Assembly: GCA_018335035.1 (NCBI GenBank)
Contig: JAGXKT010000002.1
Coordinates: 62,001-126,000 of the forward strand
Direction of reading: 5' to 3'
Length of the DNA stretch: 64,000 nt
From: Phycisphaerae bacterium
Lineage (GTDB): Bacteria > Planctomycetota > Phycisphaerae > SM23-33
Shown: in pieces, positions 29,149 through 39,059 of the stretch
Position numbering within the stretch: position 1 is the stretch's first letter
Layout of the letters: the number at the start of each line of letters is the position of its first letter
The notes under the pieces: generated by a model
Seen by the model: the letters and a program-made list of their open reading frames with translations, nothing else
The model's database searches: none
Told to the model about the DNA's origin: nothing
Position numbers and translations under genes: made by a program

Positions 29149-30867
29149 CTACTCGAACTCCTCTTCGTTAATGGGCTCGTCGTCCGGTTGGGTCGTCGGT
29201 GCGCCCACGGGCAGGCCGGTCGGCGGCAGAGGATCGTCCGCCGGTGTATCGTCCGAGGCCCCGCCGTTGTCTTCGGCCGGCGCCATGTCGGGGCGATCCG
29301 GCCGAATCGGTGCGAAATCCTCGTCCGGCTCCTCGCCGGGGGCCTCGCTTGGTGTGTCGGCCTCGACGGGCTCGACCTCGACCGGCTGGCTGTCGATCGG
29401 TTCGGTCTCAGCCGGCTCGATTTCGATCGGCGGCAGCGCTTCGATCGGCGAGCCGTCTTCAGCCGGCGCCGCGCCCTCGGTCCCGGCTTCCGTCTCGGAC
29501 TGTGAATCGCCTGCCGGGCGGATTGGTCGTGGCAGGGCCCCGGGGTCGCTCGGCGCCTCGGCCGGCGGGGTGTAAGGCGCCACCGTCGGCTCGGGGGGCG
29601 TTGTCAGTGTGACATCGTCGGACAAGGCGACGATCTCGCCAACTTCGACGACGTTGACTTCCAGGCCCTCGTCGTATCGCATTTCGCCGACGAGGCCCAC
29701 CTCTTTTCCGACGTACTCGGTCCAGGCGACGGTCCCCTCGCTGCATTGGGCATACGCGCGAATCGCCAGCGTGTCCGGATTGCGGACGACGTAGCGTTTC
29801 GGGCGGCCGCCACCGCCGCGGAAGACGGCGCTCGGCACGAGCACGCCGCGTGCGACATAGTCGGGCTCGGCCTGCTTCGGCGTGAGGACCTCGATCTTCG
29901 CGCGGCTGCTTTCGAACTCCTTCTGCTTCCGTCGCGCCTCGCGGATGAGTTCGTCGGCCTCCTGGCGCTCGGCGCGGCGGCGGATGGCGATTTGCAGAAA
30001 GCGGATGCGGCTGTCGATGTAGGGCTTCAGGAAGCTGTCCTCCCCGGCGTCCATCCGGCGGTAAGCCGTCAGGAGCTTGCGCAGGTCGCGCTCGGCGGGG
30101 GGCTTGGCGAATTCCGCGTACAGGGTCTCCTCGACGTTGTTGAAGGCCTTCAGCGCCGCGTTGACGTCTTCCATTTCGGCATCGGTCACCACGCTGGCGT
30201 CCGCACCGCTATCGCCCCCCGCGTCGGCACCCGTTGTGGCATCGGACGCACCGGTATCGCCCGCCGTCTCGGCACCCGTTGTGGCATCGGACGCACCGGC
30301 ATCGCCCGCGTCCGCACCCGCCATCGCGGGGTCGGTTTCGCCGACGGTCCGGTCGGCGCGCTTGACGTACTGCCGCGTGATGTAGAAATGGACGCCGGCG
30401 GGCGGCTTGATTCGGTAGAAGTCGCTCTTCTCGGCGAGGATCACGATCTTGTCGCCGCGGTCCAACTGGGTCTGTACGTGCCAGTGATTGGCCAGCTCGC
30501 CCCAGTCGTGGACGCGCGTCCCGGCGCGGATGTTGACGTTCCGGGCGACGACTGTTCCGGTCTTGCCGTCTGCACCGGCTCGCACGAGATCGTCGCGGTT
30601 GCTGATGATGCTGAACGCACCCGCCGGCGGCTGAATCTTCAGCCACTTCTCGATCTCCCCGACGACCGTGACCTTCGCCGGGCGGCTCAAACGCAGACAT
30701 TCGTACGACGCGTGCTCGGTCGGGCTGGACCGGACGTTGACGTCTCTGGCCGTGACCTGCCCGACCCACGGGGTGTATGCGTCACCCGCGGCGTCGGCGA
30801 GGGGCTGGGCTCCGGCGACGCTTGTCAGCATTACGACGGTTGCCAACGCGAATGTGACTGTTCTCAT
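29149..30867 (-). CDS. Secreted SH3-like domain protein with Ala/Asp/Thr repeat linker and Pro/Glu-rich C-terminus
   Basis: Signal peptide MRTVTFALATVVMLTSVAGAQ; VTARDVNVRSSPTEHASYECLRLSRPAKVTVVGEIEKWLKIQPP; second SH3-like block VVARNVNIRAGT. Confidence 0.75.
   Translation of the reverse strand: MRTVTFALATVVMLTSVAGAQPLADAAGDAYTPWVGQVTARDVNVRSSPTEHASYECLRLSRPAKVTVVGEIEKWLKIQPPAGAFSIISNRDDLVRAGADGKTGTVVARNVNIRAGTRVHDWGELANHWHVQTQLDRGDKIVILAEKSDFYRIKPPAGVHFYITRQYVKRADRTVGETDPAMAGADAGDAGASDATTGAETAGDTGASDATTGADAGGDSGADASVVTDAEMEDVNAALKAFNNVEETLYAEFAKPPAERDLRKLLTAYRRMDAGEDSFLKPYIDSRIRFLQIAIRRRAERQEADELIREARRKQKEFESSRAKIEVLTPKQAEPDYVARGVLVPSAVFRGGGGRPKRYVVRNPDTLAIRAYAQCSEGTVAWTEYVGKEVGLVGEMRYDEGLEVNVVEVGEIVALSDDVTLTTPPEPTVAPYTPPAEAPSDPGALPRPIRPAGDSQSETEAGTEGAAPAEDGSPIEALPPIEIEPAETEPIDSQPVEVEPVEADTPSEAPGEEPDEDFAPIRPDRPDMAPAEDNGGASDDTPADDPLPPTGLPVGAPTTQPDDEPINEEEFE
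30215..30310. repeat. 45-bp tandem repeat inside the SH3-like protein gene (GASDATTGAxxxGDx)
   Basis: cggcacccgttgtggcatcggacgcaccgg occurs at 30225-30254 and 30270-30299. Confidence 0.88.
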
Positions 30868-30988
30868 GGCATGCTCCTTCCGCAGAAGCATCGTCCCGGC
30901 GGCGGCCGCGCAAACGCCCGCCGTCACGCTCCTGAGCGCTTGATCCAAGACCGCGACGCTATCATCCGCCGTGGGGGGCTGTCAACGG

Positions 30989-32059
30989 TTATCCCGCGCG
31001 ACCTTCCAGCGCCTGCCCATGGCTGCAGGCGGGATCGGCGGCGAGAAAATCGCCTGTGGCGGCATAGGCGCGGGCTCGGCATCCGCCGCAGACGTCGCGA
31101 TAGGCGCAGCGCCCGCAGGCGCCGCCCAGGCGATCGGTGTCTCGCAGGGCGGTCAGAACCGGCGCATCGCGCCACAGTGCCGCCAGGCCCGCGCGGCGCA
31201 CGTTTCCGCAGTCGATCGGAAGGTACCCGCACGGACGCACCGTGCCGTCCTGGCCGACGAACACCACCGCTCGACCGCCCAGGCAACCGCGGTCACGTAC
31301 CGGCAGCCCGCGCTGCCGGGCCACACGGTGGTAGTGGGGGGCGCAGGTGGCCCGCAGTTCCAGTCCGGTCTCGCCGTCGTCACGGCGGTCGCACAGCCAG
31401 TCCAGGACGCGCTCATAGTGGTCGGGCGGCAGTTGCTGCGTCTCGGCCAGCGCGGCGCCGCACCCGACCGGCACGAGCAGGAACAGGTGCACCGCTTCGG
31501 CACCGATGGATCGAGCCATCGCGAGCACGGTGTCGAGCTGTGCGACGTTGCGCCGTGTGATCGTTGTGTTGATTTGCACGGATTGCCCCGCGCGGCGCAG
31601 CGCGCTGAGGCCGGCCAGTGCGGCGTTGAAGGCGCCCGTCCGTCCGCGCAGCCCGTCGTGCGTTTCGGCATCGGCGCCGTCGATGCTGACGGCAACGCGT
31701 CGAAAGCCGGCCGCGGCGATACGACCGGCCAAGGCGTCGTCGATGAGCGTGCCGTTGGTCGCCAGGGCGGTCGGCAGGCCGCACCGTTGCGCCGCGGACG
31801 CCAGGGCCTCCCAGTCGTCGCGCAGCAGCGGCTCGCCGCCGGAGAAGACGACCACGGGTCGATCCGCGCCGTTCGGCGTGCCCAGTGTCGCCGCATCGGC
31901 GAACATGGCGCCCGCCTCGGCGAGGGACAGTTCATCCGCGGCGCCGTCGCCCGTACGCCGGCAGTGGGCGCAGTCCAGATTGCACCTGGGCGTCGTTTCC
32001 CAGAAGAGCATCCGCAGGGGCGGCGGGCCTGATGTTGGCGCGTCGGCGTGTTCAAACAT
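30989..32059 (-). CDS. Radical SAM/SPASM protein, AhbD/NirJ-like (putative heme synthase)
   Basis: TPRCNLDCAHC; FSGGEPLLRDDWE; C-terminal CGRCAYRDVCGGCRARAYAATGD. Confidence 0.75.
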   Translation of the reverse strand: MFEHADAPTSGPPPLRMLFWETTPRCNLDCAHCRRTGDGAADELSLAEAGAMFADAATLGTPNGADRPVVVFSGGEPLLRDDWEALASAAQRCGLPTALATNGTLIDDALAGRIAAAGFRRVAVSIDGADAETHDGLRGRTGAFNAALAGLSALRRAGQSVQINTTITRRNVAQLDTVLAMARSIGAEAVHLFLLVPVGCGAALAETQQLPPDHYERVLDWLCDRRDDGETGLELRATCAPHYHRVARQRGLPVRDRGCLGGRAVVFVGQDGTVRPCGYLPIDCGNVRRAGLAALWRDAPVLTALRDTDRLGGACGRCAYRDVCGGCRARAYAATGDFLAADPACSHGQALEGRAG

Positions 32060-33218
32060 CGCGGTTCGGGTCGATTTCTGCGTCGGTGAGGTAGCAGGCC
32101 GGGTCGTCGCCCCAGGGGTCTCCGGCTGCCTCGGCGCGGGCGCGGAGATTGCCGTTGCACACGTCCAGCCATCGGCAGCGGCTGCAGCGACCGGTGAGTC
32201 CGGCCGGTCGTGCCCGCAGCGCGGCCAGCAGTGGTTGCCGCGCGTCGGACCAGATCGCGCTGAAGGGCCGCCGGCGGACGTTGCCCACCGCGCGCGTGCG
32301 CCAGAAGGGGTCCGGATGCACGTCCCCGCGCCAACCGATGCAGGCGATCCGCTCGCCGCTGGCGTTGCCGCCCTGGCGGCGCAGCAGCGCCAGAGACCGT
32401 TCGGCCGCGTCCGGATCTTCACGCCGCAGGCGGAGGTACGCGTAGGGCCCGTCGGCGTGGTTGTCCACTGTGAGCACTTCCGCGGGCCTGTCGGTGCGGT
32501 GGGCGCTGACGGCCGCGTCGATCAAGGCATCCAGCACGCGGCGGGTTCCGCTGTGGCTAAGCGAGCGGGCATCCAGCGCGGCGCCGCGGCCGGTCGCGAC
32601 GAGGTGGTAGAAGCACAGGCGATCAACCCCCTCGCGACGGGCGAGATCGAACATCGCCGGCGCGTCGGCGGCATTGTCGCGCGTGAGCGTGAACCGCAAC
32701 CCCACGCGCACATTCGCCTGCCGGAAATGCCGGAGCCCCGCTGTGGCCGCGTCGTAGGCGCCGCGCGCCCCCCGAAAGGCGTCGTGGGTGGCAGGCGTTC
32801 CGTCGAAGCTGACGCCGGCGTAGCTGAGGCCCGCTTCGCCCAGGCGCTGCGCCAGGTCGGTCGAGGCGAGCGTGGCGTTCGTGGACAGGGCCGTACGCAA
32901 CCCCGCATGCCGCGCGTGCGCGACAAGCTCAACCAAATCGCTCCGCAGCAGCGGCTCGCCGCCGGAGATCAACAGGACCGCCGCACCGAAGCCGGCGAGA
33001 TCGTCGATCAGGGTGACCGCCTCGTCGGTGGTCAGTTCCCCGTCGGCTGGCGCATCGTCGCTGTCGGCGTAGCAATGGGCGCATCGCAGATTGCATCGCC
33101 GGGTGGCGTTCCACACCACGACGGGGCGTCGCGGGCCCTGAGCGCACTGGGCGGTGCCGTAGCGCAGCGCATCGCCCGGCGCGTCGGTCAGGCCGTACAG
33201 CTTGGAGAGGTTTATCAC
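32052..33218 (-). CDS. Radical SAM/SPASM protein, AhbC/NirJ-like (putative didecarboxysiroheme deacetylase)
   Basis: GTG start, VINLSKLYGLTDAPGDALRYG; TRRCNLRCAHCYADSDD; ISGGEPLLRSD; C-terminal CSRCRWLDVCNGN. Confidence 0.78.
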   Translation of the reverse strand: MINLSKLYGLTDAPGDALRYGTAQCAQGPRRPVVVWNATRRCNLRCAHCYADSDDAPADGELTTDEAVTLIDDLAGFGAAVLLISGGEPLLRSDLVELVAHARHAGLRTALSTNATLASTDLAQRLGEAGLSYAGVSFDGTPATHDAFRGARGAYDAATAGLRHFRQANVRVGLRFTLTRDNAADAPAMFDLARREGVDRLCFYHLVATGRGAALDARSLSHSGTRRVLDALIDAAVSAHRTDRPAEVLTVDNHADGPYAYLRLRREDPDAAERSLALLRRQGGNASGERIACIGWRGDVHPDPFWRTRAVGNVRRRPFSAIWSDARQPLLAALRARPAGLTGRCSRCRWLDVCNGNLRARAEAAGDPWGDDPACYLTDAEIDPNRDV

Positions 33219-33282
33219 GGTATCGGCTCGCAGCCAGGAAGGGCGGCGGGATGCATTGTAGCGCGCCGTTGCCGGCGGCGCC

Positions 33283-34290
33283 TCAGAGTGTCGGGGCGCG
33301 CCGCTTCCGACCATACTTGTTCACGAGGCGACGCAGGTCCTCCTGTTGCGGTCGGATCTCCAGCGACCGGTGCCACGCCTGCAAGGCGCGATCGCGCAGC
33401 TTCGTTTGCCGGCGGTCCTGAACGTACTGCGTCATGCAAACCGCGCCGAGTCCGCGGTGGGCGTCGGCGTTGTCGGCGTCGGCGCGAATGGCGCGGTTGT
33501 AGGCGTCTACGGCCTCTGGGTAGCGCTGAAGGTGGTAGAGGCACATGCCGATCTGCACCCACGGCTCGCTGCTGTCGGCAAGCAACTCCGCGGCATGCTC
33601 GTACGTTCGAAGGGCGGTCTCGTACCGTTGTTGGCGGACGTACGTCGAGGCGAGGTTCATCAGAAGATGCGGCTGGCGGTTGTCCAGTTCGAGCGAGGTC
33701 TTGTAGGCGCGGACGGCTTCGTAGAGGCGGTTCTGGCTGTCGTAGATGGCGCCGAGGTTGGTGTAGGCCTGTGGGCTGTCGCGCCGGGCTTCGATGGCGG
33801 CCCGGCAGTACGTCTCGGCCAGCTTGTACTTGCCCATCTGGAAGTAGCAGGCGCTGAGGTTCAGATTGGTCTCGAAGTCGTCCGGTTCGATCTCGGCCGC
33901 TCGCAGGAAGACCATGACCGCTTGGCGGAGCAACTCCTCGTTCGCGCCGGGTCCCTGTGTGGCCAGTGTCTGATACGTCACGCCGAGGTTGTAGTGAGGG
34001 CGGAAGGCGTACGGGTTTGTCTGGCAGGCCTTTTCGTAGGCGCGGCGCGCCAACTCGTGGCTGCCCTCGCGGCGGTAGATGTCGCCGGCGGCGGCATGCG
34101 CGGCCGACAGCTTCGGATCGGCCTGAACGGCCTTTGACAGTTCCGCCAGCGCGGTGTCGTACTGCCCGCGCTCGGCGAGCATCTGCCCCTCGACGTAGTG
34201 ATCGACGGCGGCCTGTTGGCGATACTCCTCGATGCATCCGCCGCCCAGTGCGGATGCCGCCGCGCACGCTACCAGCACACGTCCGAGCAT
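33283..34290 (-). CDS. TPR-repeat lipoprotein
   Basis: Lipobox-like SALGGGC; multiple TPR units (AYTNLGAIYDSQNRLYEAVRAYKTSLELDN). Confidence 0.82.
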   Translation of the reverse strand: MLGRVLVACAAASALGGGCIEEYRQQAAVDHYVEGQMLAERGQYDTALAELSKAVQADPKLSAAHAAAGDIYRREGSHELARRAYEKACQTNPYAFRPHYNLGVTYQTLATQGPGANEELLRQAVMVFLRAAEIEPDDFETNLNLSACYFQMGKYKLAETYCRAAIEARRDSPQAYTNLGAIYDSQNRLYEAVRAYKTSLELDNRQPHLLMNLASTYVRQQRYETALRTYEHAAELLADSSEPWVQIGMCLYHLQRYPEAVDAYNRAIRADADNADAHRGLGAVCMTQYVQDRRQTKLRDRALQAWHRSLEIRPQQEDLRRLVNKYGRKRRAPTL

Positions 34291-34397
34291 TGCCGTCTCC
34301 TTGAACACGCCGTTGTAGCCGAGTGGAGCGGCGGGGTCAAGAGCGGCTGGCGGGCGGTGAGGACGGCGGATATGATTGACAGCGGAAGGCATGACGC

Positions 34398-34757
34398 ATG
34401 GACCGCAGCGCCCCAAAGCGCTTCCGGGTTACGAGGCGAAATGACATCGACCGCATTTTCCGCGCCGGCCGACGCGCCAATGACGCGCGGTTGACGCTTC
34501 TGGCCGCGCCGAACGGACTGGATCGCTGCCGATGCGGCGTGGGCGTGTCGCGCCGCCATGGATCGGCCGTGCGACGCAATCGCGCCAAGCGCCTCTGTCG
34601 GGAGGCCTTCCGGTTGAGCCGGGCGGAGCTTCCGACCGGGTTCGACTTCATGCTTGTGCCGCGCGTCGGCGCCGAGTTGACGCTGTCCGGCCTGCAGGAG
34701 TCGCTGGTGCGCCTGGCGCCGCGCGTGGCGCGGCCGGCGAAGGAGGCCGCGGAATGA
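34398..34757 (+). CDS. rnpA: Ribonuclease P protein component
   Basis: [42 protein letters not shown]. Confidence 0.92.
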   Translation: MDRSAPKRFRVTRRNDIDRIFRAGRRANDARLTLLAAPNGLDRCRCGVGVSRRHGSAVRRNRAKRLCREAFRLSRAELPTGFDFMLVPRVGAELTLSGLQESLVRLAPRVARPAKEAAE

Positions 34758-34996
34758 ACGCGTCGCTGCGCGGCATCGTGACGATCCCGGCGACCGTGCT
34801 CGTGCTGCTGGTGCGCGTGTATCAGCTCACGCTGTCGCCGATCCTCGGTCGGCAGTGCCGATTCGTCCCCACGTGCAGCCAGTACGCCATAGAGGCCCTA
34901 CGCAAACGCGGCGCTGTCCGTGGGACGTGGCTGGCGCTGTGCCGCATCTGCCGGTGCCATCCCTTCAGCCGTGGGGGCTACGATCCCGTCGACTGA
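34754..34996 (+). CDS. yidD: Membrane protein insertion efficiency factor YidD
   Basis: [32 protein letters not shown]…[17 protein letters not shown] overlap with rnpA. Confidence 0.95.
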   Translation: MNASLRGIVTIPATVLVLLVRVYQLTLSPILGRQCRFVPTCSQYAIEALRKRGAVRGTWLALCRICRCHPFSRGGYDPVD

Positions 34997-35020
34997 TGGC
35001 TCGCGCACGCGCCGGGCCCG

Positions 35021-36187
35021 TCAGCATCCCTCCCATGGCAGTACCCAGCCGCGCTCGTCCAGCAGCGGCGCGACGACGGCGCGAAAGCCCTCGTCGAACC
35101 GGGCCGGGCTGAAACGTTCGGCCTGACGCCGCAGCGCGATCGGATCGATGCGATCCACCATCCCGTCGAACCGTTCGACCGCCGCGGCGAGTGCCTCGGG
35201 CGTCTGCGGGTGAAACCAAAGCCCCGTCGGCTCGCGCTCGTGAGGCGCGCCGGCGTCGCGGACGGTCTCCAGCGCCCCGCCCTCGCCGTAGGCAATGACC
35301 GGCGCCCCGCAGGCCATCGCTTCGACCGGGACGATGCCGAAGTCCTCCCGCTGCGGAAAGATCACCGCCCGGCAGCGGCGATAGTGGTCGCGCACCGTGT
35401 CGGCGTCGCACCAGCCGAGAAGTTCCACGTTGCGCGGCGCCGCGCGGCGCAACACGCCCAACGGCGGGCCCGTGCCGATCACTTTCAGCGGCCGGCTGAG
35501 CTGTGCGAATGCCTCCATCGCCATCGCGACGCGCTTGTAAGGCGCCAGGGCCGTGACCATGAGGTAGAACGCTTCGCGCGGAACGTCCGCCGGGGTGTAG
35601 AAGCCCACATCGACCGGCGGATGCACGACGGCGGCCTCGCGTCCGTACGCGCGGGCGATGCGCCCGGCTACGCAGGCGCTATTGGCGACAAACCGGTCCA
35701 CGCGCCCGGCGGTGCGGCGATCCCACGCGCGCAGGAACGGGCCGGCGGCCCGCAGCGCCAGCCCCGCCGGTCCCAGTTGCCGCGCGTAGTCGTCGGCGGC
35801 TTCCCAGGCGTACCGCATGGGCGTGTGACAGTAGCAGACGTGGACCTGTCCGTCTCGTCGCCCGCCGATGCCCTTGGCGGCGCAATGCGAACTGCTGACG
35901 ATCAGGTCGAACTGCTCGACGGACATCCGCTCGGCCGCCGGGAGCATCAAGCCAAGCAGGTGGCGATAGCCGCGTCGCACGCCGGGCAGGTCGCTCAGCC
36001 AGCTTGTGTGGATGGGGCGCCGTTCGATATCGGCCGTGCACGAGCCCGGAACGTGGACCAGCGTGAACAACTCGGCGCCCGGCAGGAGCCCCAGAAGCCG
36101 CTGGAGGACCTTTTCCCCGCCGCGCGTGCCCGTCAACCAGTCGTGCACCAGTGCGACGCGCGGCATCCTGACCGAAGGGGCGTTCAT
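35021..36187 (-). CDS. Family 4 glycosyltransferase
   Basis: VALVHDWLTGTRGGEKVLQRLL; FPQREDFGIVPVEAMACGAPVIAYGEGGALETV. Confidence 0.88.
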   Translation of the reverse strand: MNAPSVRMPRVALVHDWLTGTRGGEKVLQRLLGLLPGAELFTLVHVPGSCTADIERRPIHTSWLSDLPGVRRGYRHLLGLMLPAAERMSVEQFDLIVSSSHCAAKGIGGRRDGQVHVCYCHTPMRYAWEAADDYARQLGPAGLALRAAGPFLRAWDRRTAGRVDRFVANSACVAGRIARAYGREAAVVHPPVDVGFYTPADVPREAFYLMVTALAPYKRVAMAMEAFAQLSRPLKVIGTGPPLGVLRRAAPRNVELLGWCDADTVRDHYRRCRAVIFPQREDFGIVPVEAMACGAPVIAYGEGGALETVRDAGAPHEREPTGLWFHPQTPEALAAAVERFDGMVDRIDPIALRRQAERFSPARFDEGFRAVVAPLLDERGWVLPWEGC

Positions 36188-36238
36188 GGCGCGGATTGTA
36201 CGCCGCAACGGCGCGCGCGACAACGTGCCGCCGGGTCG

Positions 36239-36979
36239 CTAGCGGCTGCGGCGTCTTGCGGCGCGGCGCGTGGGTTGACCAACGACCGTGCCCTCGCCGG
36301 TGCGCGCTGCCGACACGGCCTCGTCCGGCGACTCCTCGCAGGCCTGCTGGATGACATCCGCGGCCTCGTCGAGGTCATCCGTGATTGTGAACAGGTCCAC
36401 ATCGTCGTCGGAAATTTTGGCCGGTTCGGCGTCGCGCATGTGTGCGCGAATCCACTCGGCCAGCGGCTGCCAGAAGTCGTTGCCGATCAGGATCACGGGG
36501 AAGCGCTCGGCCTTCTGTGTCTGGATCAGGGCCATGGAGTTGAAGAACTCGTGCAGCGTGCCGTAGCCACCGGGAAAGCAAACGAAGGATCGGGAATACT
36601 TGACGAACATCACCAGGCGGGCGAAGAAGTAGCGGAAGTCCAGCACCACGTCGGCATAGGGGTTGACGCGCTGTTCCGTCGGCAGCGTGATGTTGAGCCC
36701 TACGGAGGTTCCGCCGGCCTCATGGGCGCCGCGGTTGGCGGCTTCCATGATGCCCGGTCCGCCGCCGGTGATGACGGCGATGTCGCGCTGGGCCAGACGC
36801 CGTCCGAGCGTGCGGGCACGACGGTAGTCCTCGTGGCGGCCCGGGACCCGCGCCGAGCCGAATATGCTGACGGCCGGGCCGATCTGCCCCATGGTCTCGA
36901 AGCCCTCGACGAACTCGGCCATGATGCGAAAAACCCGCCATGTGTCCTTATGGGCGAAATCCGGTTCATTCATTGGCAT
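36239..36979 (-). CDS. LOG family (TIGR00730-like) protein
   Basis: VSIFGSARVPGRHEDY; ITGGGPGIMEAANRGAHEAGG; FPGGYGTLHEFF. Confidence 0.9.
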   Translation of the reverse strand: MPMNEPDFAHKDTWRVFRIMAEFVEGFETMGQIGPAVSIFGSARVPGRHEDYRRARTLGRRLAQRDIAVITGGGPGIMEAANRGAHEAGGTSVGLNITLPTEQRVNPYADVVLDFRYFFARLVMFVKYSRSFVCFPGGYGTLHEFFNSMALIQTQKAERFPVILIGNDFWQPLAEWIRAHMRDAEPAKISDDDVDLFTITDDLDEAADVIQQACEESPDEAVSAARTGEGTVVGQPTRRAARRRSR

Positions 36980-37095
36980 GGTGTCCTTGGCGATGCGGCG
37001 GTTAGCGCCGCCGCGGCATCGCTTGTATATCACCCGGCGACGGGTTTGACAAATCCTCGCCGTTGTCGCCTAATGGCGTCGGGAGCGTTTCGACT

Positions 37096-37917
37096 ATGCG
37101 ACGATTACTTTTGCCGTTGGCGGCGTTGGCGATTGTGTCGGGCTGCGGGGGGCAATACATCGTCACGGCGCCGGACCAGATCGCGCCGGTCGGGGGACGG
37201 GCATCGGTGGTGGCGCGGCTGACGCGCAACGAAATCAGCCGGCTGGACGTCCCGGTCAAGCGGGCTGCGCTGGAGTTCACCGTGCCGGACAGCGACGCGC
37301 TGCGCGCGGCGTTTACCGATTCCGACGGTTTCGCCGGCGCGATAGTGCCCGCCCCTGACGCCGCCGGGCTCTACGAGGTCTGCATCCGCCACCAGGACGT
37401 CTGGGGCGACCGATGCCAGGGCGCGGCGCGCCTGTTCGTGTGGGAGCCGGACCGGCCGGCGGTGGCCGTGGACGTCGCCGCGCTGCCGGCGCCGGATGAA
37501 GCCGAGGCCGGCGTCGCGGTGCGCGCGATGAAGCGCATCGCCTCCGAAGCCAACATCCTCTACTTCACTCAGGACGGCGTCGCGGATCATGCCGAGCTGC
37601 GGACTGCGTTGCACCTGGCGGGCTACCCCGACGGTCCGGTTCTGCCGTGGCTCAAGCGACGGTGGCGCCTGACGCGCGAGGGGCGGTGGTCCTGGCCGCG
37701 GCTGACGTTCGACCCGCGGATGGTGGGCCCGCTGCAGCAACTGCGCGAGGCGATCCCGGCGTTGCGTAGCGGCATCTGCGTCGCGCCCGCCGCGGCCAAG
37801 GCATTTACCGGCGCCGAGATGCAGGTCGTCGCCGTCGGCGAGGCGGATGATCTGCCCGGCGACGCGCGGCGTACCTCCTGGGCCGAGATCGCGCGCACCG
37901 GACTCGGCGCCCCGTAA
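37096..37917 (+). CDS. Lipoprotein of unknown function
   Basis: Signal peptide with lipobox IVSGC. Confidence 0.65.
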   Translation: MRRLLLPLAALAIVSGCGGQYIVTAPDQIAPVGGRASVVARLTRNEISRLDVPVKRAALEFTVPDSDALRAAFTDSDGFAGAIVPAPDAAGLYEVCIRHQDVWGDRCQGAARLFVWEPDRPAVAVDVAALPAPDEAEAGVAVRAMKRIASEANILYFTQDGVADHAELRTALHLAGYPDGPVLPWLKRRWRLTREGRWSWPRLTFDPRMVGPLQQLREAIPALRSGICVAPAAAKAFTGAEMQVVAVGEADDLPGDARRTSWAEIARTGLGAP

Positions 37918-37943
37918 CGGGCCGATGCCGCGCAGCTTCCTGG

Positions 37944-37949
37944 TACAAT
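37944..37949 (+). promoter_or_regulatory. -10-like TACAAT 6 nt before the heptosyltransferase ATG (possible leaderless start)
   Basis: ctggTACAATccgctcATG; no SD-like sequence between -10 and ATG; -35 not convincing. Confidence 0.35.
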
Positions 37950-37955
37950 CCGCTC

Positions 37956-39059
37956 ATGGCGCAGCATAACGGCACCGACATTCTCGTGCTGCTTCCCACC
38001 TGGATCGGCGATGCCGTGATGGCAACACCCACGCTGCGCGCGCTGCGTGCAGCCCGGCCGAACGCCCGCATCACGCACATGGGCTCGTCGGCGACGCTGG
38101 ACGTGCTGGCGCCCGACCCGTGGGCCGACGACGTGTTGACGGACACATCCCGCCAGCGGCCGCGGCTGGCGAACTTCCATCGGATTGCCGCGCGGTTGCG
38201 TCGCCGGCGGTACGCGACGGGGCTTCTGCTGCCCAACAGCTTTCGCACGGCGGCGCTGGTCCGCGCCGGCGGCGTGACGCGCGTGGTCGGCTACGACCGC
38301 GACGTTCGCGGCTGGATGCTGACCCGCAAGCTCGCCCCCCCGCGCGACGCCGACGGCGAGCTGGCGCCGGTCCCCGCGATCGACTACTACCTGGACCTGG
38401 CGCGGCTTGTGGGCGTGGGATGCGATGGGCGGGTGCCGTCGCGCCGGATGGAGCTGACGGTCTCGCCGGAGCAGGCCGCCGACGCCGACGCTGTGCTGGA
38501 CGAGGCGGGGATCGACCCGGGACGCCCGCTGGTCATGCTGAATCCGGGCGCGGCGTTCGGCCCGGCGAAGATGTGGTCGCCGCACCGCTACGCCGCGCTG
38601 GCCGACCGGCTCGCCGCACGCGGCGCACAGATCATCGTCAACGCCGCCCCGAGCGAGCGAACCGTCGCGGGGCACGTCGTGGCGGAGATGGGGACGCGAC
38701 CGCTGCTGGACTTCTCGCGACGAGACAACACCCTGGGACGGCTCAAGGGGCTGCTGCGGCGGTGCGACCTTCTGGTGACCAACGATACCGGCGCGCGACA
38801 CGTCGCGGCGGCGCTGGGCGTGGGCGTGGTCACGCTGTTTGGTGCGACCGATCCACGCTGGACGCGAATCGACTGCCCCCGCGAGCGGATCCTCTGCGTC
38901 GACGTGGCCTGCGGGCCCTGCCAGCGGAAGATCTGCCCCCTGCCGGCGGGCCCGGCGTACCATCAGTGCATGAGTCATATCACCGTCGAGATGGTCCTGG
39001 ACGCCTGCGGCGAACTCTTGGAGCAGCGGTCGCCGACCGCGGGGAGCGAGCGACCGTGA
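37956..39059 (+). CDS. waaF: Lipopolysaccharide heptosyltransferase II-like (GT9)
   Basis: ILVLLPTWIGDAVMATPTLRALRAARPNARIT; NPGAAFGPAKMWSPHRYAALADRL; TNDTGARHVAAALGV. Confidence 0.88.
   Translation: MAQHNGTDILVLLPTWIGDAVMATPTLRALRAARPNARITHMGSSATLDVLAPDPWADDVLTDTSRQRPRLANFHRIAARLRRRRYATGLLLPNSFRTAALVRAGGVTRVVGYDRDVRGWMLTRKLAPPRDADGELAPVPAIDYYLDLARLVGVGCDGRVPSRRMELTVSPEQAADADAVLDEAGIDPGRPLVMLNPGAAFGPAKMWSPHRYAALADRLAARGAQIIVNAAPSERTVAGHVVAEMGTRPLLDFSRRDNTLGRLKGLLRRCDLLVTNDTGARHVAAALGVGVVTLFGATDPRWTRIDCPRERILCVDVACGPCQRKICPLPAGPAYHQCMSHITVEMVLDACGELLEQRSPTAGSERP

Noticed and set aside
35210-37222. 670-aa plus-strand ORF spanning glycosyltransferase and LOG genes
   Set aside because: Crosses two well-supported minus-strand genes; no domains.
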